Assembly (NCBI RefSeq): GCF_025499465.1
Contig: NZ_JAIMCA010000001.1
Span: 558,001 to 622,000, forward strand
Source: Allobosea sp. BH3
Lineage (GTDB): Bacteria > Pseudomonadota > Alphaproteobacteria > Rhizobiales > Beijerinckiaceae
Reading direction: 5' to 3'
Length of the DNA: 64,000 nt
The notes under the pieces: model-generated
What the model saw: the letters and a program-made list of their open reading frames with translations, nothing else
Told to the model about the DNA's origin: nothing
Databases searched by the model: none
Program-made: the position numbers and the translations under genes
In this document: piece after piece, positions 36,598 through 43,769 of the stretch
How positions within the stretch are numbered: position 1 is the stretch's first letter
Layout of the letters: each line of letters opens with the position of its first letter

Positions 36598-36716
36598 TCA
36601 ACAATCAAGAAGCATGCCAGACGCCCAGATGGATCACAGGTCCAATTTGGGGGTGCGATGCCGGGCTGCTGCTCAAATGGCTGGCGCGCTTTGCCCTTGG
36701 ATTGCGCAGCAGCCCG

Positions 36717-38288
36717 TCAAGCGGCAGGCAGCGCGACGTCGGGAGGCGCCGACAGCAAGTCCAGTAATTCTGCCTCGCGCACGGCATCGCCGGAGAGTTG
36801 GCGGGCAGCGCTGCGCTTCAGCGCAGCGGCATCGTCATATGCGATGCGTTCGACGAGAGCGTCGCCCGTGTGCGCACTGCTCCAGTGCCGCGCGCCGCTG
36901 CGCAGCCGCGTCGCACGCAGCCGATCGAGGGCTTTCATCGCGGCATCCACCGCTCCCGGCTTTGGCGTGTAGCGGATTTCGACGAGGACCGGGCCAGTCG
37001 GCGCGATCGCTGCCGTGGCCTGCAGGATTATGGAAGCCGCCAGCTTCTCCGGCGCCCCGGCGGCGATCTTCAGGTGTCGCCAGGCGAAGGGCGTCGCGAT
37101 GGCGAGCCCGCTCGCCGCGATCCAGAATGCCGCGGCCATGCCGAAATGATCGGCGAGAAGGCCGGTCAGGAAGCTGCCGAGCGCAAGCGAGCCGAAGACG
37201 GCGATGAGATAGATCGCCGTGCCGCGCGCCCGAATCCACGGTGTCAGCCGCAACTGCGCGGCGAGGTGGACGGAGGAGAAGCAGAGCAGCCAGCAGAAAC
37301 CGAGCACGATATGCAGGAACGCGAAAGCCAAGGCCGTCGGCGCCAGTGGCGCCAGGGCGAGGGCAACCGAAGCAGCGAGCCCGGCGCCGAACATGATCGC
37401 GTCGAGGTCGAAGCGGCTGCGCAGCGCCTTCAACGACTGGGCCGCAAGGACGGCGCCGAGACCGACGCAGCCCACCATGATGCCGAGCATCATGCTCGAG
37501 CCGCCGAACCAATCGCGGACGACCACCGGCGCGAGCGCCCAGAACGAAGCCGCGAACAGGAAGAAGCAGACGGCGCGCAATGAAACGACCTGCAGTCCCG
37601 GTTCGTGCCGCACATAGGCGAGGCCGCCCCGGATGGCCGAAGCGAGGCTCTCCGTCATGGCGGCAACCGGGCGACGAGGGGCCAACATGACAAAGGCAAA
37701 GCCGACGGCGAGATAGAGCAGCGCGTTGAACAGGAAGGCGGCCGGCGGCCCGGAGAGAAAGAGCAGCAGGCCGGAGAGCAGCGGGCCTGTCGAGCGGGCG
37801 ATATTGATCCCGAGGCTGTTCAGCGCGAGCGCGCCCGGCAAGCGCTCGCCACTGACGAGTTCCGGCGTCATCGCCTGCCAGGCCGGTGTGAAGGCGGCGT
37901 TGCAGCAGCCATTGACGAAGGACGCGAAGAGCAGCAGGGGCACGCTCAGCATGCCGGATGCGCTGGCAGCCGCCGCCGCCAGCGACAGGGCCGACAACAC
38001 GAAGGCGGCGGCCTGGGCGAGGCGCCTGCGCTCGACCATGTCCGCAAGTGCGCCCGCAGGCAGGGCCAGCAGGAAGAAGGGCAGGGCAGAGGCCGTCTGG
38101 GCCAGCGCGACGATGCTGCGGCTGTCGGTCTGCTGCGAGATGATCCAGGCCGCGCCGACGTCATGGATCAGCAGGCCGCTTTGCAGAGCTACCATCGCGG
38201 CCCAGAGCGGAAGGAAGACGCGCCGATAATCCGTGCTCGCGTTGCGTTCGCCGCCCGACGTCGCCGGACGGCCCAGTTCCACGCTCAT
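36717..38288 (-). CDS. MFS transporter fused to antibiotic-monooxygenase-like domain (paralogue 2)
   Basis: The 523-residue protein has the same architecture as the one at 25585: a 12-helix EntS-like MFS module (VFLPLWAAMVALQSGLLIHDVGAAWIISQQ, FTPAWQAMTPELVSGERLPGALALNSLGINIARSTGPLLSG). A C-terminal monooxygenase-like domain follows (VLVEIRYTPKPGAVDAAMKALDRLRATRLRSGARHWSSAHTGDALVERIAYDD). ATG at 38288 (MSVELGRP) has AGGGGC upstream. A LacI-type site stands 43 bp upstream. It is probably an exporter co-regulated with the ABC importer. Confidence 0.88.
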   Translation of the reverse strand: MSVELGRPATSGGERNASTDYRRVFLPLWAAMVALQSGLLIHDVGAAWIISQQTDSRSIVALAQTASALPFFLLALPAGALADMVERRRLAQAAAFVLSALSLAAAAASASGMLSVPLLLFASFVNGCCNAAFTPAWQAMTPELVSGERLPGALALNSLGINIARSTGPLLSGLLLFLSGPPAAFLFNALLYLAVGFAFVMLAPRRPVAAMTESLASAIRGGLAYVRHEPGLQVVSLRAVCFFLFAASFWALAPVVVRDWFGGSSMMLGIMVGCVGLGAVLAAQSLKALRSRFDLDAIMFGAGLAASVALALAPLAPTALAFAFLHIVLGFCWLLCFSSVHLAAQLRLTPWIRARGTAIYLIAVFGSLALGSFLTGLLADHFGMAAAFWIAASGLAIATPFAWRHLKIAAGAPEKLAASIILQATAAIAPTGPVLVEIRYTPKPGAVDAAMKALDRLRATRLRSGARHWSSAHTGDALVERIAYDDAAALKRSAARQLSGDAVREAELLDLLSAPPDVALPAA

Positions 38289-38330
38289 TCCATGCCCCTC
38301 TGCTGATTTTGGCGTCGATGCAAGGTTTGT

Positions 38331-38342
38331 GCAATCGAATGC
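38331..38342. promoter_or_regulatory. predicted LacI-family operator, site 2
   Basis: GCAATCGAATGC matches 11 of 12 bases of the palindrome at 36586-36597. It lies between the divergent MFS gene (43 bp from its ATG) and the LacI gene (52 bp from its GTG), so one site could control both. Confidence 0.72.
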
Positions 38343-38393
38343 CAAGTGCTATCGCTAGGCCAGCGCAACGACATTGGCAACGAGAGGATCCGC

Positions 38394-39419
38394 GTGAGCC
38401 GCAGGCCGAAACTGAGCGATGTCGCGGCTGCCGCCGATGTCCACCAGTCGACGGCGTCGCGGGCGCTCGATCCAGCTTTGGCGGGGCGCCTCTCGCCGGA
38501 AGTGGTGGAGCGTGTGCGCCGCGCTGCCGACCAGCTCGGCTACAGCCGCAACGCCATTGCCGCGAGCCTGCGCATGCAGCGCAGCCGCATGATCGGCGTC
38601 ATCGTTCCGGACCTGACCAATACGATGTTTCCGCCGATGTTCAGGGGTATCGAGGATCGCCTGAGCTCTGACGGCTACAGCGCGATCCTGGCGAATTCCG
38701 ATTTTCGGCCTGCCAAGGAAAAGGCCATCATCGCGACCTATCTCGACCGCCGGCTCGATGGCCTGATCCTGGCGTCGGCTCATATCGAGGATGCGGAGCA
38801 ACTCGACGAACTTGCGCGTCGCGTACCCATCGTCCTGCTGAACCGCGAAATCGAGTGCGCCTCCGTCAGTGCCGTCGTTGGCGACGATCGCGAAGGCGTG
38901 ACGATGATGTTCGCGCATCTGTCTGGCCTCGGCCATCACCGCATAGCCCATATCGCTGGCCCGCAGGATACCTCGACGGGCGTCGCGCGGCGGGAGGCCT
39001 TCATGGCCGCTGCCCGAGAGCATGCCGGCGAGGTCGACAGCCGGCTGATCGTTGCGGCGGAGACCTTTTCCGAGCAGGAGGGCTATCGCTGTGGCCGCCA
39101 CCTGCTTGAGGCCGGAGGGCAGCCGACGGCCATTCTCGCAGCCAATGACTGGCTCGCTATCGGCTGTCTGACGGCCATCGAAGAGGCAGGCTTCAGCTGC
39201 CCGACCGACATCTCCGTGAGCGGATTCAACGACATGCCATTCGCGGATCGGATGCGGCCACCGCTGACGACGATCCGCATTCCGCACTACCGCATGGGCT
39301 TCGAGGCGGCTGAGCGTTTGCTGGATCTCGTCGCAACGCCGACGTTGCAGGCATCCAGAACCGTCATGCCTCCGAGCCTGATTATTCGCGGCTCAACGGC
39401 GGCCGTCCGTTTCCCTTGA
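38394..39419 (+). CDS. LacI-family transcriptional regulator
   Basis: The 341-residue repressor has the LacI N-terminal HTH and hinge (KLSDVAAAADVHQSTASRALDPALAGRLSPEVVERVRRAADQLGYSRNAIAASLRMQRSRMIGVIVPDLTN). A periplasmic-binding-like effector domain ends in SVSGFNDMPFADRMRPPLTTIRIPHYRMG. The start is GTG at 38394 with GAGAGGA upstream. It lies divergent from the MFS gene; paired sites at 36586 and 38331 suggest it controls the MFS gene, the ABC/RidA operon and itself. Confidence 0.9.
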   Translation: MSRRPKLSDVAAAADVHQSTASRALDPALAGRLSPEVVERVRRAADQLGYSRNAIAASLRMQRSRMIGVIVPDLTNTMFPPMFRGIEDRLSSDGYSAILANSDFRPAKEKAIIATYLDRRLDGLILASAHIEDAEQLDELARRVPIVLLNREIECASVSAVVGDDREGVTMMFAHLSGLGHHRIAHIAGPQDTSTGVARREAFMAAAREHAGEVDSRLIVAAETFSEQEGYRCGRHLLEAGGQPTAILAANDWLAIGCLTAIEEAGFSCPTDISVSGFNDMPFADRMRPPLTTIRIPHYRMGFEAAERLLDLVATPTLQASRTVMPPSLIIRGSTAAVRFP

Positions 39420-39609
39420 GAGCTCCGATGGCTTGCGCATCGCCGGCGAAAATGGCGGTGCACCCACCGCCGCAACGCGCCATGAGCCGACATTGGGCAC
39501 CGTTCGGAAAGCAGACATTTCGCGCTGACGTGATCGTGACGTGCCCTTGATCGAAATGTGTCGAATGACGGTCTAGCTCCCGAGGGGCGCTTCTGAAACT
39601 CTGCCACGA

Positions 39610-39996
39610 ATGCCGAAGCAGAACGTCTCCGACCGCGACAGCGCACATCTTGCTGACAGGCATGGCCAGCCTCGCGCGCGGCGTTTTCTGTGCGCCCTGT
39701 GTACAGGATGCGTGACGCTGATGTTCTGGTGGGGGCGGGCAGAAGCGGCCGGGAATGAAGTGCTCGGGCGCCATCTCTCGGCTGAATGCACGGCTTGCCA
39801 TCAGCTTTCGGGGAAGAGCGTCACCGGAATCCCTCCGATCGTCGGCTGGCCGGAAGACCAGTTCACCGCCGTGCTGGCCTCATATGGGCGCAAGGAGCGC
39901 GGTGGCCAGGTCATGCAAGCCATCGCCGCGAAACTCAGCCATGGCGATATGACGGCGCTCGCGGCCTATTTCGGCGCGCTCTCGCCGAAGCCCTGA
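39610..39996 (+). CDS. fccA: cytochrome c subunit of flavocytochrome c (FccA-like)
   Basis: The 128-residue protein has an N-terminal signal with RRFLCALCTGCVTLMFWW and a single heme site ECTACH. It has the distal region expected of class I cytochromes (HGDMTALAAYFGAL). It directly precedes the flavoprotein gene, as in fccAB, and so would pass electrons from the flavoprotein to the soluble cytochrome pool in the periplasm. The 45-residue pre-heme region is long and the ATG at 39610 has only a weak ribosome site. Confidence 0.78.
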   Translation: MPKQNVSDRDSAHLADRHGQPRARRFLCALCTGCVTLMFWWGRAEAAGNEVLGRHLSAECTACHQLSGKSVTGIPPIVGWPEDQFTAVLASYGRKERGGQVMQAIAAKLSHGDMTALAAYFGALSPKP

Positions 39997-40013
39997 GATT
40001 ACGGAGGCTGCCG

Positions 40014-41291
40014 ATGACACAGACGCGTCGTCATCTCGTTGCCGGCTCCGGGGCCATTCTCGCCGCCGCCTCACTGTGCATGCCTGCGGTTCTCGGACAG
40101 GCAAAGGCCCGAGTCGTCGTGGTCGGCGGCGGGCCGGGCGGCGCGACTGCGGCCAAATACATCGCCCGCGACGGTGGCGGCGCGATTGCGGTGACGCTGG
40201 TCGAGGAAAACGAGACCTATCAGAGCTGTTTCCACTCCAATCTCTATGTCGGCGGCTTCAAGAGCTATGAGCAGCTTCTGCATCGCTATGATGCGCTGAC
40301 GGCGACCTATGGCATCACGCTCGCGCGCCAGCGCGCCGTCCGGATCGATCGCGACACGAAGGCGGTCCTGCTCGCCGATGGCACGCGCCTGCCTTACGAC
40401 CGCCTCGTGCTCTCGCCGGGCATCGACCTGAAATACGATTCCGTGCCCGGCTGGTCGCAAGACGCCGAGGAGGCGATGCCGCATGGCTGGAAGCCGGGCC
40501 GGCAGACGCAGCTGATCAGGCAGAAGCTCGAGGCGGTGCCCGATGGCGGCACCATCGTCATGATCGCACCGCCCAATCCCTACCGCTGCCCGCCCGGCCC
40601 CTATGAACGCGCCTCGATGTTTGCCCATGTCCTCAGGACGACAGGCCGGACCAAGGCACGGGTGGTGATCCTCGACCCCAAGGACAGCTTCTCCAAGCAG
40701 GGCGTCTTCATGCCGGACTGGGAAAAGCGCTACGGGTCGATGATCGAATGGCTGGCGCCGCGCGTGCATGACGGCATCAAGTCGGTCGATCCGGCCAAAG
40801 GCACGGTCGTCACCGGCTTCGAGACCTATGAGAATTGCGCCTTCGTCAACGTCATCCCGGCCCAGATGGCAGGCGCTATTGCGCGCGAGGCGGGGCTGGC
40901 GCCGGCCGGCGGCTATTGCGCCATCGACCCGGCGACGATGAAATCGACCGCCGACCCGGCGGTCTTCGTGCTCGGCGATGCCTGCATCGCCGGCGACATG
41001 CCCAAATCGGCCTTCTCGGCCAACAATCAGGCCAAGGTCGCGGCGATGGTCGTCTGCTCCGAACTGGCGGGTGGCCCGGCCTTTCCGACGCGCTACTTCA
41101 ACACCTGCTGGAGCCTCGTCGCCCCCGACGACGCGATCAAGGTCGGTGGGCGCTACGAGCCGCGCGACGGGCGCATCGCCGCGACCGAAACCTTCATCTC
41201 GCAACCAGGCGAAAGCGACGAGGTCCGTCGTCAGACACAGGCCGAGAACATGGCCTGGTACGACGCGATCAGCGCCGACATCTTCACCTGA
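40014..41291 (+). CDS. fccB: flavocytochrome c sulfide dehydrogenase flavoprotein subunit
   Basis: The 425-residue FAD protein has a Tat-type signal (TRRHLVAGSGAILAAASLCMPAVLG), the dinucleotide fold VVVVGGGPGGATAAKYIAR, the redox Cys region ETYQSCFHSNLYVGG, IAPPNPYRCPPGPYERASM, and the C-terminal FAD-contact block VFVLGDACIAGDMPKSAFSANNQAKV. These are FccB/SoxF features: it oxidises sulfide or sulfane sulfur and reduces cytochrome c. ATG at 40014 has a clean ACGGAGG. It lies 17 bp after fccA. Confidence 0.92.
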   Translation: MTQTRRHLVAGSGAILAAASLCMPAVLGQAKARVVVVGGGPGGATAAKYIARDGGGAIAVTLVEENETYQSCFHSNLYVGGFKSYEQLLHRYDALTATYGITLARQRAVRIDRDTKAVLLADGTRLPYDRLVLSPGIDLKYDSVPGWSQDAEEAMPHGWKPGRQTQLIRQKLEAVPDGGTIVMIAPPNPYRCPPGPYERASMFAHVLRTTGRTKARVVILDPKDSFSKQGVFMPDWEKRYGSMIEWLAPRVHDGIKSVDPAKGTVVTGFETYENCAFVNVIPAQMAGAIAREAGLAPAGGYCAIDPATMKSTADPAVFVLGDACIAGDMPKSAFSANNQAKVAAMVVCSELAGGPAFPTRYFNTCWSLVAPDDAIKVGGRYEPRDGRIAATETFISQPGESDEVRRQTQAENMAWYDAISADIFT

Positions 41292-41368
41292 ACGCCCCGC
41301 GCTCACCGGATGACGCGCCAGCGCGGCCGGTTCGGTTTTTCGAATTACTCGCATTGGAGACCAGACAG

Positions 41369-41764
41369 ATGATGAAGACGATCGCCGCAACCGCTGCCCT
41401 GCTGGCTTCGGCCTGTCTCGGCGCGGCCTCGGCCAGCGCCCAGGACGTTGCCGCCGGCGAGAAATCCTTCGCCAAATGCCGCGCCTGCCATCAGGTCGGC
41501 GAAACCGCGAAGAACGTGATTGGCCCGGCGCTCAACGGCCTCTTCGGCCGCCAGTCCGGCACGGTCGAGGGCTACAGCTATTCCCCGGCCAACAAGAGTG
41601 CCGGCATAACCTGGGACGATGCCAGCTTCGCCGACTACATCAGGGATCCACGGGCAAAGATGCCTGGCACCAAGATGGTCTTCGCCGGCATCAAGAACGA
41701 CAAGGAGATTGTCGACCTGGCCGCCTATCTCAAGCAGTTCGCCGCCGACGGCAAGAGAATGTGA
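41369..41764 (+). CDS. class I c-type cytochrome (c2/c550-like)
   Basis: The 131-residue protein has a Sec signal (TIAATAALLASACLGAASASA), a heme site KCRACHQVGE, and the c2-like YSYSPANKSAGITWDDASFADYIRDPRAKMPGTKMVFAGIK with the distal Met ligand. It is a small soluble periplasmic electron carrier. It follows fccB and meets soxA tail to tail, 7 bp apart, so it may be the shared acceptor for FccAB and SoxXA. Confidence 0.92.
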   Translation: MMKTIAATAALLASACLGAASASAQDVAAGEKSFAKCRACHQVGETAKNVIGPALNGLFGRQSGTVEGYSYSPANKSAGITWDDASFADYIRDPRAKMPGTKMVFAGIKNDKEIVDLAAYLKQFAADGKRM

Positions 41765-41771
41765 GGGCGCG

Positions 41772-42527
41772 TCACCGGCGCATCGCCGGCGTCTCGCCGG
41801 GCAGCCCCTTCGCCCGCCCGGCGAGATAGAGTTCCAGAGCCAGGTATTCGGGCGAGCCATAGTCGAACTGCGACGCCCTGACGCCGAGCGAGCAGGCCCG
41901 CAGCCGCCGGTGCAGCGAGCCGACGCTGTTCCATTCGAGGCGATAGGCCGGATAGCCGGTGCCGGCGCCATAGCTGATCGTGTCGCCGCGCAGCTTCTGC
42001 CCGACCAGCCCGTCATGGCACTGCTTGCAGGAGAGGTTGAGCTGCCCCTGCCGACGCTCGTAGAAGGCCTTGCCCGCCTCGTAATAGGCCTGCGCCGGCC
42101 CATCCGTGCGCACGCTCATCGGCTGGCCGCGCGAGAGCGAGGCGAGATAGGTGGTGAGCGACAGGAGCTCCGCGCTCTCGTAGCCGAAGGCCGGCTGCTG
42201 CTGGCGCTCGACGCGACATTGCTCGATCCTGCCCTCGAGATTGAGCAGCTTGCCGCTGGCCCCATCGACCTGCGGATAGCGCACGGCCGCGCCGCGCAGG
42301 CTCGTCGCCGGGTCGGCATGGCAGCCGAGGCAGGCCTGCCCGGTCGCAGGCTTCTGCGCGAAAAGCTCCTTGCCCTGGTCGACCCAGAACCAGGCGGGGT
42401 TGCGGTTCGGATCGTCCTGCTGGCGCCGCATCTCCGGCGACAGGAAACTGCTGCCCGACGCGATCTCCTCGGCGCCCGCCGGGGCGAGAGCGACGAAAAG
42501 GCCGATGAGGAGCAGGGGCAGCCGCAA
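41772..42527 (-). CDS. soxA: SoxA, diheme cytochrome subunit of SoxXA
   Basis: The 251-residue periplasmic protein has two CxxCH motifs (ACLGCH and SCKQCH). The heme-ligating/active Cys is in RRLRACSLGVRASQFDYGSPEYLALELYLAGRAKGLPGETPAMRR. IEQCRVERQQQPAFGYESAELLSLTTYLASLSRGQP is also typical. TTG at 42527 is chosen as start: GAGGAACG lies just upstream and it gives the signal MRLPLLLIGLFVALAPAGA. The longer frame overlaps soxZ. With SoxX it couples sulfur substrates to the SoxY cysteine. No soxB follows. Confidence 0.92.
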   Translation of the reverse strand: MRLPLLLIGLFVALAPAGAEEIASGSSFLSPEMRRQQDDPNRNPAWFWVDQGKELFAQKPATGQACLGCHADPATSLRGAAVRYPQVDGASGKLLNLEGRIEQCRVERQQQPAFGYESAELLSLTTYLASLSRGQPMSVRTDGPAQAYYEAGKAFYERRQGQLNLSCKQCHDGLVGQKLRGDTISYGAGTGYPAYRLEWNSVGSLHRRLRACSLGVRASQFDYGSPEYLALELYLAGRAKGLPGETPAMRR

Positions 42528-42535
42528 GGCGTTCC

Positions 42536-42856
42536 TCAGATCACGGTCAGGCGCGCCGTGCGCGTATAGGTCGCGCCGCCATCCTCGCGCCATTCGAAGA
42601 CGATGTCGCCGGTCTCGACCGCCCGCGTGCTGAAAGAGACGAAAGGGTTGGCGGCGACGCCCGTATGCATGTCGATGCGGAAGATCTCCGCCCCCGCATA
42701 GGTCGCGGTCATCCGGTTCAGGATCTTGCGGGGCACGGTGCCGCCCTTGCCGTCGGACTGGCCGCCGCGATCCATCGGATGGCGCATGAGCACCTTGACC
42801 TCGACCGTCTCGCCGACCTTCGCTTGGGGCGGCAGGGTGATGCGGGCATTGAACAT
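42536..42856 (-). CDS. soxZ: SoxZ, sulfur carrier complex subunit
   Basis: The 106-residue protein is a standard SoxZ: ARITLPPQAKVGETVEVKVLMRHPMDRGG, VPRKILNRMTATYAGAEIFRIDMHTGVAANPFVSFSTRA, DIVFEWREDGGATYTRTARLTVI. It has no signal peptide, as usual, because it is exported with SoxY. It lies 3 bp after soxY and 8 bp before the TTG of soxA. Confidence 0.93.
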   Translation of the reverse strand: MFNARITLPPQAKVGETVEVKVLMRHPMDRGGQSDGKGGTVPRKILNRMTATYAGAEIFRIDMHTGVAANPFVSFSTRAVETGDIVFEWREDGGATYTRTARLTVI

Positions 42857-42859
42857 CGC

Positions 42860-43342
42860 TCAGCCTCCGTCGATGCAGGCGCTCAGGGTGACGACGACCG
42901 GAGCGGTCGCGACCGCATAGCGGCCATCGCTATGGGCGACCACGGCTGCCACCGTCTGCGACTGGGCGAGGCGCAAGGTGGTGGCGACCAGCGCCCGGCC
43001 GGAGCGCGGCGAGAGATGGATGCGGGCCATGTCGGGAAACGGGTTCTTCTCGGCGATCAGATGGATCCAGCGCACATGTGCGGCCTCGGTCATCGGGCTG
43101 TCGACGGCGATGCGGACATCGACGGAGTTGCCGTTCTCGACCAGAGCAGGGATCTCCAGCGTCAGCCCGCCCGCGGCTGGCGCGACGCCGTCGGTGACGC
43201 GGCGCACGAGATCGTCAAGTGTCTCGGCCCGGGCCGGGCCGGCCAAGGTGGGCAGGACCAGCCCGGCCGCCGCAAGCGCCACGACGTCCCGGCGGCTGGG
43301 GGCCTCACTGCGCTTTGAGCGAGGCGAGATAGGAAACGACAT
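42860..43342 (-). CDS. soxY: SoxY-like sulfur carrier with atypical C-terminus
   Basis: The 160-residue protein has a Tat-type signal (SRRDVVALAAAGLVLPTLAGPARA), VENGNSVDVRIAVDSPMTEAAHVRWIHLIAEKNPFPDMARIHLSP and DGRYAVATAPVVVTLSACIDGG at the end. In studied SoxY proteins the swinging-arm tail is GGCGG with Cys third from the end; here Cys is fifth from the end and flanked by A and ID. The Cys is kept, so carrier function is plausible but modified. Its start overlaps the soxX end by 38 bp. Confidence 0.85.
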   Translation of the reverse strand: MSFPISPRSKRSEAPSRRDVVALAAAGLVLPTLAGPARAETLDDLVRRVTDGVAPAAGGLTLEIPALVENGNSVDVRIAVDSPMTEAAHVRWIHLIAEKNPFPDMARIHLSPRSGRALVATTLRLAQSQTVAAVVAHSDGRYAVATAPVVVTLSACIDGG

Positions 43343-43769
43343 CCTCGATCTCCTGTGCCGAGAGGGCGGGCTGGCCGCGATAGGCCGGCGCCACGTCTCG
43401 CATGTTCTCGATGCGGAAATAGGGTGGCATCACCGTTTCCGGGTTCAGCCGCGACATGTCGACCAGCCGCAACCGGATCTGTCCGGTGTCGAGCCGCGCG
43501 CCCACGCCCCGCAACGGCGGCCCGATCGAGCCCTGAAAGGGTTCGGCCGGATCGTCGCCGTGATGGCAGATCAGGCAGTTGCCGCGCTCGCGATCCCTGA
43601 CGAGCGCCGCGCCGCGCGCGACATTGCCGATCTTTCCGCCAAGCGGGGCGGTAATGGTGTCCGCGACGACGCGATAGGATTCGAGAGCGCCGGCCTGCGT
43701 TGCCAGCAGGGCGAGGACGATCGTCCCCGCCCTGCTGGCAAAGCGCTCACGCCTTCTTGAGGTCGGCAT
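43305..43769 (-). CDS. soxX: SoxX, monoheme cytochrome subunit of SoxXA
   Basis: The 154-residue protein has a signal region (AGTIVLALLATQAGA), heme site GNCLICHHG and the distal Met in NPETVMPPYFRIENM, then APAYRGQPALSAQEIEDVVSYLASL, all typical of SoxX. ATG at 43769 lies inside the 3' end of the molybdoenzyme gene (23-bp overlap), an arrangement that implies co-translation. A shorter start cannot be excluded. Confidence 0.9.
   Translation of the reverse strand: MPTSRRRERFASRAGTIVLALLATQAGALESYRVVADTITAPLGGKIGNVARGAALVRDRERGNCLICHHGDDPAEPFQGSIGPPLRGVGARLDTGQIRLRLVDMSRLNPETVMPPYFRIENMRDVAPAYRGQPALSAQEIEDVVSYLASLKAQ

Noticed and set aside
34599-36767. 722-codon open frame antisense to the NitT/TauT-type operon
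   Set aside because: It runs across three well-supported ABC genes on the opposite strand; composition is that of an antisense shadow.
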